Source of the DNA: Halieaceae bacterium
GTDB taxonomy: Bacteria; Pseudomonadota; Gammaproteobacteria; Pseudomonadales; Halieaceae
Direction of reading: 5' to 3'
NCBI GenBank assembly: GCA_030066555.1
Contig: JASJBK010000002.1
Coordinates: 1 to 32,172, forward strand
Length of the DNA stretch: 32,172 bases
Of the stretch, positions 8,243-15,607 are shown one piece after another. A program made the translations under genes and the position numbers. Every line of letters starts with the position of its first letter. The stretch's first letter is position 1. The notes under the pieces were generated by a model that was not told the DNA's origin, did no database searches, and saw only the letters and a list, made by a program, of their open reading frames with translations.

Positions 8243-9346
8243 TTAGCTGCTGCGCGGCGGCCGGGAGCCCACCACCACGTTGACGTTCACCTCTGCCGCC
8301 CCGCGCAGCAGGCTCAGCTCGACCTCGTCACCGGGGCGCAGCAGGGCAATCTGGGTCATGGTTATGCGACCGTCTACCACCGGTTCCATGTCGATATGGG
8401 TGATGATGTCGCCCTCGCGAATGCCGTTGCGGGCCGCAGGCCCGTCGGGGTGGGTGCCGGTGACCAGCAGTGACGGCGTGTCCGAGCCGGTCATGAAGAT
8501 GTTCTGCACGTCCAGCCCCATCCAGCCGCGAATCACCCGCCCGTAAGCCACCAGGTCCTGGGCCACACCCATGGCCAGGTCTGCCGGTGTGGCGAGGCCA
8601 ATACCGGTGAACTCGCGGCTACGGGAGAAGGTCGCGGCGTTGATACCCAGCAAGCGGCCCTCGGTGTCGATCAGCGCGCCGCCGGAGTTACCCTCGTTGA
8701 TCGCGGCGTCGGTCTGGATGAAATCTTCGTAGGTGCTGAGCCGCAGCCCGTAGCGCCCCAGCGCGGAGACGATGCCCTGTGACACCGAATGCCCGAAGCC
8801 GTAGGGATTGCCGATGGCCAGCACCACGTCGCCAACCCGGGCCTGGTCCGGGTTGCCGAAGCTGATGGCCTGGATGTCTTCGATATCGATCTTCAGTACT
8901 GCGAGGTCGGTGTCAGCGTCGCTGCCCACCACCTCGGCCAGCGCCGTGCGGCCGTCGTGCAGGCGTACGAGAATCTGGTCGGCGCCGGCGATGATATGCC
9001 CGCTGGTGAGAATCAGGCCCTGGGGAGACACGATGACACCGGAGCCCAGTGAGCGTTGCAGGCGTTCGCGGCGGCGATTGTCGCTGTTGAGGAGGCGGCG
9101 ATAGGCCGGGTCCTCGAGGATCGGCGGCACCCGCTCCCGGATCACCTTTGCCGTGTAGATATTGACCACGGAGGGAATTGCCCGCTGCACGGCGGTGGCG
9201 AAGCTGACCCGGGGATTCTGCTGCACCAGCTCCGCGGCGGTGGGTGCCGGATCGGGACGCTGGTTTGCCGTCCACTGCAGAATCAGGGCAGCGGCGAGTA
9301 TCCCGGCCACTGCGGGCCAGGTGATAAACTGGACTACGCTTCGCAT
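8243..9346 (-). CDS. degS: Membrane-anchored periplasmic serine protease, DegS/AlgW type
   Basis: DegS/AlgW senses misfolded outer-membrane proteins through its PDZ domain and cuts the anti-sigma factor RseA/MucA to release sigma-E. The 367-residue protein has a single N-terminal membrane helix (VAGILAAALILQW), a trypsin-like domain and one PDZ domain (about residues 270-365). The catalytic triad reads His117 in LTSGHIIAGAD, Asp147 in TDLAVLKI, and Ser221 in NEGNSGGAL. One PDZ domain and a membrane anchor favour DegS/AlgW over two-PDZ DegP/DegQ. It is transcribed divergently from the Nif3-family gene. Confidence 0.93.
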   Translation of the reverse strand: MRSVVQFITWPAVAGILAAALILQWTANQRPDPAPTAAELVQQNPRVSFATAVQRAIPSVVNIYTAKVIRERVPPILEDPAYRRLLNSDNRRRERLQRSLGSGVIVSPQGLILTSGHIIAGADQILVRLHDGRTALAEVVGSDADTDLAVLKIDIEDIQAISFGNPDQARVGDVVLAIGNPYGFGHSVSQGIVSALGRYGLRLSTYEDFIQTDAAINEGNSGGALIDTEGRLLGINAATFSRSREFTGIGLATPADLAMGVAQDLVAYGRVIRGWMGLDVQNIFMTGSDTPSLLVTGTHPDGPAARNGIREGDIITHIDMEPVVDGRITMTQIALLRPGDEVELSLLRGAAEVNVNVVVGSRPPRSS

Positions 9347-9409
9347 GAACAGCCTGCTACGTTGCGGAGCCCGGAATTATACACGCCGCTATTGACAGGA
9401 GAATGCTGG

Positions 9410-10171
9410 ATGAGTGTGTCACTGGCACAACTGACTGCGACCTTTGACCGGATCCTTGAGCCGTCGCGATTCCGCGATTACGCGCCCAATGGCCTGCAGG
9501 TGGAGGGCCGCGCCGAGGTGCGGCGCCTGGTGAGCGGTGTAACGGCCTGCCAGGCCCTGGTGGACGCGGCCATTGAGGAGAACGCCGACGCTATCCTCGT
9601 CCATCACGGCTATTTCTGGCGCAACGAGGCGCCGGTGCTGACCGGTATGAAGCGGCGTCGCATCGCCGCTCTGCTGGATGCGGATATCAGCCTGTTTGGC
9701 TATCACCTGCCGCTGGACGCCCACCCGGAATACGGCAACAACGCCACCCTGGCGGCGCGGCTGGGTATTCTTAGCGAAGGCCCGCTGCACCCCGATGACG
9801 CCTCCGCGGTGGGCAATGTTGGCAGCCTGCCCGCAGAGACCCCGGTGGCGGAATTCCTGGAAACCGTGGCGACAGCACTGGATCGGGTACCGCTGCACGT
9901 GGGGGATGTGAATCGCCGGGTGCGGCGTATCGCCTGGTGTACCGGGGGTGCGCAGGGCTATATCGAGGCGGCGGTGGCGGCCGGTGCCGACCTGTATCTC
10001 ACCGGCGAGGCCTCGGAGCAGACGGTGCACGTCGCCCGTGAGGAAGGCATCGAGTTTATTGCCGCCGGCCACCACGCCACCGAGCGCTACGGCGTGCAGG
10101 CGCTGGGGGAAGCGGTGGCTGCTGAACTGGGCCTGGAGCACCGGTTTATCGATATTGATAACCCGGTGTGA
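9410..10171 (+). CDS. Nif3-like dinuclear metal centre hexameric protein (YbgI family)
   Basis: This conserved protein forms a toroidal hexamer with a di-metal site in its known structures; its substrate is not established. I choose the ATG at 9410 (253 residues, starting MSVSLAQLTATFDRIL), preceded by GACAGGAGA. The track start at 9056 reads through the divergent degS gene. Metal-ligand motifs seen are ILVHHGYFW (two His), FGYHLPLDAHPEYGNN, and near the end FIAAGHHATERYG. Some annotations call this family GTP cyclohydrolase I type 2, which is not supported here. It lies next to degS, as in several related genomes. Confidence 0.92.
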   Translation: MSVSLAQLTATFDRILEPSRFRDYAPNGLQVEGRAEVRRLVSGVTACQALVDAAIEENADAILVHHGYFWRNEAPVLTGMKRRRIAALLDADISLFGYHLPLDAHPEYGNNATLAARLGILSEGPLHPDDASAVGNVGSLPAETPVAEFLETVATALDRVPLHVGDVNRRVRRIAWCTGGAQGYIEAAVAAGADLYLTGEASEQTVHVAREEGIEFIAAGHHATERYGVQALGEAVAAELGLEHRFIDIDNPV

Positions 10172-10201
10172 GGCAGGGGTGGGGGGCTTGTGACGCCGAC
10201 C

Positions 10202-10741
10202 TCAGGCGCTTTTCTCGACTTCCTCGCTCTCGTCGGCAACGGCCGGTGCGGGCTCTTCGATGACGGCGGGCTCGGCGGCCACAAAATCCTCGCCGCTGCC
10301 TGAGGCGGCCTTGTCGAGGCCAAACTCCTCGTTGAGCACGCCCGATGCATAGGGCGACGCCTTGGGTGCATAGTCCAGCGGTGCCTGCACCGCCTCGGGC
10401 TCTGCGTCTGCCATCACCTGCGCCAGGCCACTGTCGGGGATCGTGCGCAGAATGCTGCCGGCCTCGTCGGCGCACAGCTGGCTGGCGCCGCTGGCCAGGT
10501 GGTTGTGCACATCGCGATAGCTTTCAGCCAGGTTGTTGAGCAACTTGGCGGTGTCGGTGAAGTGCTCGACTACCTCATGCTGGTAGTCCTTCTGCTGCTG
10601 AATCAGCTTGTCGACGCTGCGCTCCAGCTCCCGCTGCTTGCGCCCGTCAAAAGAATAGCGGCGTACCACCAGCGCGCCCAACCCACCGCCAACCAGCAGT
10701 GCGATCAGGGCGGTCATCAGGAGACTGCTCAACTCGTACAC
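10202..10741 (-). CDS. zapG: Z-ring associated protein ZapG (YhcB, DUF1043)
   Basis: ZapG/YhcB is an inner-membrane protein linked to cell division and envelope growth. I start it at the GTG at 10741, which has a good GAGGTG ribosome site five bases before it. This gives 179 residues beginning (M)YELSSLLMTALIALL. The single membrane helix is followed by a coiled coil with the family signature YQHEVVEHFTDTAKLLNNLAESYRDVHNHLA. The tail is acidic and proline/alanine-rich. The longer ORF in the track has no support upstream. A TATACT -10 lies at 10776-10771 on the minus strand. It is divergent from zapE and near degS, matching the E. coli zapE-zapG-deg neighbourhood. Confidence 0.93.
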   Translation of the reverse strand: MYELSSLLMTALIALLVGGGLGALVVRRYSFDGRKQRELERSVDKLIQQQKDYQHEVVEHFTDTAKLLNNLAESYRDVHNHLASGASQLCADEAGSILRTIPDSGLAQVMADAEPEAVQAPLDYAPKASPYASGVLNEEFGLDKAASGSGEDFVAAEPAVIEEPAPAVADESEEVEKSA

Positions 10742-10853
10742 AATTTCACCTCGCTGTAAGTGCTGTGGGGAGTATAGCTGCTTCCCGAGGCTCTCATCAC
10801 CCCTCCAGCTTCTCCATTGCGCGGCCATGGGCGGCTCGTTAAAGTGTGCGCCC

Positions 10854-11978
10854 ATGACAGACACGGGACACCACAACAGCCCCCTGGAGCGCTACGCCCG
10901 CGACCTGGAACGAGATGACTTCCAGGAAGATCCCGCCCAGCGTCACGCCGTTGAGAAACTGGATGCGCTCTACCGGCAGCTGGTTGCGGCCGAGAACGCA
11001 CTGCAGCGGCAGTCTCCCCTGGGCCGCGCCTGGCAGCGCTGGCGCGGCGAGCGCCCCGAACCGGTTCGTGGCCTGTACCTTTGGGGTGGAGTTGGGCGCG
11101 GCAAGACCTACCTGGTAGACACCTTTCACGACTGCCTTCCTTTCAAGCGTAAGCTGCGCATCCATTTTCATCGATTCATGCAGCGGGTCCACGCCGAACT
11201 CACCGACCTGGAGGGCGAGGCCAACCCCCTGCAGATCATTGCCGAGGGGCTGGCGCAGGAGGCGAGGGTGCTCTGCTTCGACGAGTTCTTCGTCTCCGAT
11301 ATCACCGACGCCATGATCCTCGGTGGCCTTATGGAGGCCCTGTTCGAGCGCGGTGTTACCCTGGTGGCCACCTCAAATATTGTCCCCGACGAGCTCTACA
11401 AAGATGGGCTGCAGCGGCAGCGCTTCCTGCCCGCCATCGAGCAGGTGAAACGCCACACCGAAGTGGTGAATGTCGATGCCGGTGTCGATTACCGCCTGCG
11501 CGCCCTGCAAAAGGCCGAGCTGTACCACACGCCGCTGGACGAAATGGCCAACGAGAGCCTGTTGCGCAGCTTCGAGAGCCTGGCGCCGGAGGCCGGCATG
11601 CAATGGGAAAGGCTGGAGATCAACGGCCGTTTCCTGAGCAGTCGCTGGGTGGCGGATGACGTGGTGTGGTTTGAGTTCGCCGAGCTCTGTGACGGGCCGC
11701 GCAGCCAGAACGACTACATCGAGATCGCCCGCATCTACCACGCGGTGCTGTTGGGCAATGTGCCGAAGATGGGTGTTGCCAGCGATGACCAGGCGCGTCG
11801 CTTTATCAACCTGGTGGACGAGTTCTACGACCGCAACGTCAAGCTGATCCTGTCCGCGGAAGTGCCAATTCTCGAACTCTATTCCGGTGGCCGTCTGGAG
11901 TTCGAGTTCCAGCGCACCCAGAGCCGCCTGCAGGAAATGCAGTCCGAAGAGTACCTGGCCCGTTCCCACCGCGCATAG
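10854..11978 (+). CDS. zapE: Cell division protein ZapE (AFG1-family ATPase)
   Basis: ZapE is a P-loop ATPase that acts on the FtsZ ring during constriction and belongs to the AFG1/LACE1 family. The ATG at 10854 gives 374 residues. Walker A is GGVGRGKT (about residues 78-85), Walker B is VLCFDEFFVSDI, and sensor residues lie in LVATSNIVPDELYKDGLQR. The segment FINLVDEFYDRNVKLILSAEVP is characteristic of the family. The gene is divergent from zapG and ends nine bases before the convergent acyltransferase gene, which marks the left border of the sphingolipid-type locus. Confidence 0.95.
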   Translation: MTDTGHHNSPLERYARDLERDDFQEDPAQRHAVEKLDALYRQLVAAENALQRQSPLGRAWQRWRGERPEPVRGLYLWGGVGRGKTYLVDTFHDCLPFKRKLRIHFHRFMQRVHAELTDLEGEANPLQIIAEGLAQEARVLCFDEFFVSDITDAMILGGLMEALFERGVTLVATSNIVPDELYKDGLQRQRFLPAIEQVKRHTEVVNVDAGVDYRLRALQKAELYHTPLDEMANESLLRSFESLAPEAGMQWERLEINGRFLSSRWVADDVVWFEFAELCDGPRSQNDYIEIARIYHAVLLGNVPKMGVASDDQARRFINLVDEFYDRNVKLILSAEVPILELYSGGRLEFEFQRTQSRLQEMQSEEYLARSHRA

Positions 11979-11987
11979 CCGCGAGCG

Positions 11988-12914
11988 CTAGAGTTTGTGG
12001 GCCTTGGGCCAGCGCCTCTTCAGGCAAATCCACTGGTCGGGCTGTTCGCTGATCCAGGTTTCGAAATGGTGGTGCACCGCCTCGGTCATGGCGATCGCCT
12101 TCTCGTCCGTGCTGCCACTGTCCGGCACCGGGATCGGTGCGTACAGGGTGACCCGGTAGCGCGCTTTGCCGAGCCGCTCACCGCGAATGGGCAGCACGGC
12201 GCTACCCGTCTTCAGCGCCAGCCTGGCCGCGCTGGTATTGCTCAGGGCGTCGCGACCGAAGAAAGGCACCAGGGCGCCGGTGTCGAGGCGGGTATCCATG
12301 GCCATGCCGATGGAGCGGCCGGCGTGCAGTTCCTTGAGCAATGGTCTTACACCCGCATCGGTGGGTACCAGTTTGACCCCGAAGGACTCGCGCAGCTTGA
12401 ACATCTGCTCGCGCAGGGCGGCGTTTGATTCCGGCGCATAGATCACGCTGACTTCCAGGCCCATGTCCAGCACGATCAGGTTGGTAACCTGCCAGGGTCC
12501 AACGTGGGCCGATACAAATACGGCGCCGCCGGCATCCAGCGCCGCGCGTGCCGCGGGATCGACGATAAACTCTATGCGCCGGTCGCGCTCTTCCCAGATC
12601 TGCCCCAGCTTGATCAGCTCGGCGGCAGATTTGCCAAGGCTGCGGAATATCCCGCGCACTTTTTCATCGCGCCAGGCCTGGTCCCGGTCCGGGAAGGCGA
12701 TGGAGAGGTTGATGTCGGCCTTGCGGGCCTTGTCACCGTAGGGGCCCAGCCAGCCGAAAAGCGCCGCACCCCAGGCGCTGGCGCGCTCCGGCGACAGCCT
12801 GTCCAACAGCCAGAACACGGTATTGAATATACGCGCTTCCAGCCACTGCACGCAGCGCCCCAGCCAGGGCCAGGCTCGGGCTGCGCGCTTGGGTACCAGG
12901 TAGTACTCGGGCAT
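11988..12914 (-). CDS. LpxL-like lysophospholipid acyltransferase family protein with altered active-site motif
   Basis: This belongs to the LpxL/HtrB-type acyltransferase family (membrane-associated transfer of acyl chains). I start at the ATG at 12914, giving 308 residues; the track's 489-residue ORF runs through the hydroxylase gene in a wrong frame. The family core is visible: NLSIAFPDRD, VFVSAHVGPWQVTNL, GMAMDTRLDTGALVPFFGR, and EQPDQWICLKRRW at the C-terminus. The catalytic HX4(D/E) motif here reads H137-VGPW-Q142, so glutamine replaces the acidic residue. It lies 20 bases after the hydroxylase and is probably the last gene of the operon from aasR. The acyl acceptor is unknown; lipid A, ornithine-type or ceramide derivatives are possible. 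Confidence 0.85.
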   Translation of the reverse strand: MPEYYLVPKRAARAWPWLGRCVQWLEARIFNTVFWLLDRLSPERASAWGAALFGWLGPYGDKARKADINLSIAFPDRDQAWRDEKVRGIFRSLGKSAAELIKLGQIWEERDRRIEFIVDPAARAALDAGGAVFVSAHVGPWQVTNLIVLDMGLEVSVIYAPESNAALREQMFKLRESFGVKLVPTDAGVRPLLKELHAGRSIGMAMDTRLDTGALVPFFGRDALSNTSAARLALKTGSAVLPIRGERLGKARYRVTLYAPIPVPDSGSTDEKAIAMTEAVHHHFETWISEQPDQWICLKRRWPKAHKL

Positions 12915-12934
12915 GGGCGCGAGCGTGTAGTGTC

Positions 12935-13594
12935 TCAGGCCTGTTGCGCGGGTCGCTTTGCGTCTGCGTCGGGCAGCGTGCCAAACACGTGGTCCCAGAG
13001 CGGGGAACTCACGCCGTAGCGACCGCCTTCGCCAGAAAAGTGGTGCTTGAGATGGTAGTGCTTGAGGTACTTCGCCAGCGGGCTGCGCATCGGGAAGTGA
13101 TGGGTGGCGTAGTGAATGTAGTCGTAGCACAGGTAGCCGATTATGAAGAACGCAAAAAACGGCTGTAGCCACGGCTGCGGTATCGCCAGCCCGAACAGCA
13201 GGTACAGGGCTGCCATGATCGGCACGCCGCCGGCGGGTGGCATGACCAGGCGCGTCTTGTCCTTGGGATCGTGATGGTGGTTGCCGTGGAAAATAAACAC
13301 GAACCACTTGCCGATGCGGCTCTTTGCCGGGAAGTGAAACACGAAGCGGTGCAGCAGGTATTCCGCCAGTGTCCAGGCGAATACACCAGCTGCCGCCATG
13401 GCCAGCAGCGCCCACAGGCCAAAGCCATGCACCGCCACGCTGCGCCACAGCAGCCACGCGGCCACCGGGCTCCAGAATACCAGTGGCGTAATCGGGTGTA
13501 CGTGGGACAGTCGCTCGAGGGTGTCGTTCTCGAACAGTCGGATGGACTGGTGCTCAGTCTTGGGCTGGGCGTTTTGTTGCGTATCAGGCTGCAT
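12935..13594 (-). CDS. Fatty acid hydroxylase / sterol desaturase family membrane protein
   Basis: This is a di-iron integral membrane hydroxylase of 219 residues. The histidine boxes are complete: HRFVFH (82-87), HGNHHHDP (from 103), HYATHH (161-166) and HYHLKHH (179-185). The closing motif GVSSPLWDHVFGTLP is typical of fatty acid 2-hydroxylases and related sphingolipid hydroxylases. Hydrophobic helices lie around residues 36-75 and 123-158. The start overlaps the end of the preceding acyltransferase gene by 11 bases, so expression is coupled. Given aasR and cerR just upstream, hydroxylation of the ceramide acyl chain or long-chain base is the favoured role. A fatty acid or carotenoid substrate cannot be excluded. 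Confidence 0.88.
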   Translation of the reverse strand: MQPDTQQNAQPKTEHQSIRLFENDTLERLSHVHPITPLVFWSPVAAWLLWRSVAVHGFGLWALLAMAAAGVFAWTLAEYLLHRFVFHFPAKSRIGKWFVFIFHGNHHHDPKDKTRLVMPPAGGVPIMAALYLLFGLAIPQPWLQPFFAFFIIGYLCYDYIHYATHHFPMRSPLAKYLKHYHLKHHFSGEGGRYGVSSPLWDHVFGTLPDADAKRPAQQA

Positions 13595-14558
13595 AGCTGT
13601 CTATACCGGAATCGTTCCTGGCCGGATTGGCAGGCGCGGAGTTTTTCTGTTTGTCCCAGAAGCGCTTTGAAGCAAACCAGTCTTGCGGGTGCTTGCGAAT
13701 CCAGGCTTCGAAATGTTGATGGACTTGGGCGGTCATATCCACTGCCTGCTCGTTTTCGCTGGCGTCGGGGTCGCTCGCCCGGATCGGCTCGTGGAAGGTG
13801 ACCCGAAACCTCGCATTGGCCAGGCGTTCAACCTGCACCGGCACCAGGTCACAGTTGAATTTCAGTGCCAGCTTGGCTGGCATCAGCGTGCTCAGCTTGT
13901 CGCGGCCGAAGAAGGGTACGGGAGAGCCCTCGTCGATGCGGCGGTCCATGACAGCACCCGCGGTGCGGCCCTTCTTCAGCGCACGCATCAACAGGCGCGC
14001 ACTGTTGTCCCTGGAAAGCAGCTCGCAGTTGAGCGCCAGGCGGCTGTCGGACAGCATCTTGTCAAGGTAGGGATTGGTCGGCGGCGAATACAGGCTGGAG
14101 TTGGGCATGCCCAGTTTGGCCATGGCCGAGCAGACGACTTCCCAGTTACACACATGAGCGGTGGCGACCACGCAGGGGCGCGAGAAATCAGGTTGCTTTA
14201 CCACGATGTCCAGGCGCTCGTCTTCGGCAAGAATGGTCGCCAGATGGGGGTATTCGCCCAGTACCCGCCCGGCAGCTCCCCAGGCATCGACCACCAGGGC
14301 GTCGAGCGCTGCATCGTCCAGCTCTGGAAAGGCAGTGGCGAAATTGTTGCGGTAGATCGCCGTCTTGCGCTTCATGCGCGGCCCGATCAGGCGCCCCACC
14401 CGACGTCCCAGGCGTGAGGAGAAATCCACCGGTAGCAGCGTGAACAATTTCGCCAGCACCCACACCATGGCAAAGTCGAGTCGCCACAGTGCCCTCTGCA
14501 GGCGAGGGTGACGGCGCGCAATCTTGCGTAGCGGGCTACCAATGATGAATTCAGCCAT
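13584..14558 (-). CDS. LpxL-like lysophospholipid acyltransferase family protein
   Basis: This is a second LpxL/HtrB-type acyltransferase (324 residues) in the same operon. Its active-site motif is intact: H135-VCNW-E140 in VVATAHVCNWEVV. Other family landmarks are NNFATAFPELDD, GAVMDRRIDEGSPVPFFGR, and RKHPQDWFASKRFWDK. A hydrophobic N-terminal stretch (FAMVWVLAKLFTLLPV) anchors it to the membrane. It starts 113 bases after the cerR-like gene and overlaps the hydroxylase start by 11 bases. The presence of two divergent paralogs around a hydroxylase suggests lipid tailoring rather than the canonical lipid A late acyltransferase, but the substrate cannot be read from sequence. Confidence 0.87.
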   Translation of the reverse strand: MAEFIIGSPLRKIARRHPRLQRALWRLDFAMVWVLAKLFTLLPVDFSSRLGRRVGRLIGPRMKRKTAIYRNNFATAFPELDDAALDALVVDAWGAAGRVLGEYPHLATILAEDERLDIVVKQPDFSRPCVVATAHVCNWEVVCSAMAKLGMPNSSLYSPPTNPYLDKMLSDSRLALNCELLSRDNSARLLMRALKKGRTAGAVMDRRIDEGSPVPFFGRDKLSTLMPAKLALKFNCDLVPVQVERLANARFRVTFHEPIRASDPDASENEQAVDMTAQVHQHFEAWIRKHPQDWFASKRFWDKQKNSAPANPARNDSGIDSYAA

Positions 14559-14671
14559 GGTTGCTGGTCTTTCCCGGCACTAAAGCCTGGTCACTGTGTC
14601 ATGGAAAAGTGGAACTAAATCAACCGCTTATTATAGCGAAAAGGCATGCCTCGCGGGCTGCCAATTTCGTG

Positions 14672-15595
14672 TCAAAGTGCCGTATTGTCCAGTGTCAGCA
14701 GGCCGTCGTGAAGGCCGATTTGCGGCGACCAGCCGGTGGCCTCGCTGATGGCCCGATTGTCGGTCACCCAGTTGTCGAAGCGCAGTTCCCGCAGCTTGGG
14801 TGGCGTGAGCATGGCGGGTTTGCCGGTCAGCCGCCCCAGGCCCAGACTCAGTGCCGCGACTGCATTCAGCAATGGCGCCGGTACCTGCCACAGACGAACC
14901 TCGCGGCCGTATACCGTGCCGGCTATGGTGGCCATTTCGCGCCAGTTGTAGCCACCGCTTTTTTCATCCCCCAGCTCGAATACCTGGCCTGCCGCTGCCT
15001 CGCCATCCAGGCAGGTCGCGATTGCTTGCACCAGGTCGTCAACGTGCAGCAGCGAGGTGCGCGCCTCGATGCTGCCCGGCACCAGGGCAATGCCGCGAGC
15101 CATCCAGTCAAAGATGGCGCGCATTTCCTCGTCACCTGGGCCATAAATGGCTGGCGGCCGCAGCACTACCCAGTCCAGGCTGCTGGCCTTCACCAGCTCT
15201 TCGCCGGCGCGTTTGCTGCGGGAATACCAGGACAGCTGCGGCTCTCTCGCGGCCAGCGACGACACATGGATGATTCTTGCCCCCGGCGCTACAGAGCCGG
15301 CTGCGGTCAACACAGCGCGGGTACCCTCGCAGTTGGAGACCAGGAAATCTTCGGCTTTGTTGCCGCGCACCACGCCGGCCAGGTGGATTACGGCGTCGGC
15401 ACCGCTCAGCAGCTGCTGCAGGGCGTCCGGCGTTTGCAGGGAGCCGGTGACGGTCTCGATACTATCCGGGAGCCGGCTGGCCTTTTGCGGGCTGCGCAGC
15501 AGTGCGCGCACGCTATCGCCGCGCCCGAGAAGATGGGCGCAGAGGCGTTGTCCTATGAAGCCTGTCGCGCCGGTCAGCGCAACCAGTCTGGCCAC
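14672..15595 (-). CDS. cerR: NAD(P)-dependent epimerase/dehydratase-type reductase, CerR-like
   Basis: This is an extended short-chain dehydrogenase of 307 residues. It has the nucleotide-binding motif TGATGFIG (residues 8-15) and the catalytic YXXXK at Tyr124-Lys128 (WYSRSKRAGEE). PPAIYGPGD is the typical mid-domain motif of the family. In Caulobacter, CerR, an enzyme of this class encoded beside spt and aasR, reduces the 3-keto group during ceramide synthesis. Here the gene starts 12 bases after the aasR-like gene, and spt, acpR and a cerS-like gene are all nearby. The assignment rests on family plus context; the fold alone would also fit other sugar or steroid dehydrogenases. Confidence 0.78.
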   Translation of the reverse strand: MARLVALTGATGFIGQRLCAHLLGRGDSVRALLRSPQKASRLPDSIETVTGSLQTPDALQQLLSGADAVIHLAGVVRGNKAEDFLVSNCEGTRAVLTAAGSVAPGARIIHVSSLAAREPQLSWYSRSKRAGEELVKASSLDWVVLRPPAIYGPGDEEMRAIFDWMARGIALVPGSIEARTSLLHVDDLVQAIATCLDGEAAAGQVFELGDEKSGGYNWREMATIAGTVYGREVRLWQVPAPLLNAVAALSLGLGRLTGKPAMLTPPKLRELRFDNWVTDNRAISEATGWSPQIGLHDGLLTLDNTAL

Positions 15596-15607
15596 TCTGG
15601 CGCCGCT

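Noticed and set aside
11988-13457. The 489-residue minus-strand ORF as one fused protein
   Set aside because: Its N-terminal half is out of frame with the convincing hydroxylase gene at 12935-13594; only the part from 12914 downstream is acyltransferase.
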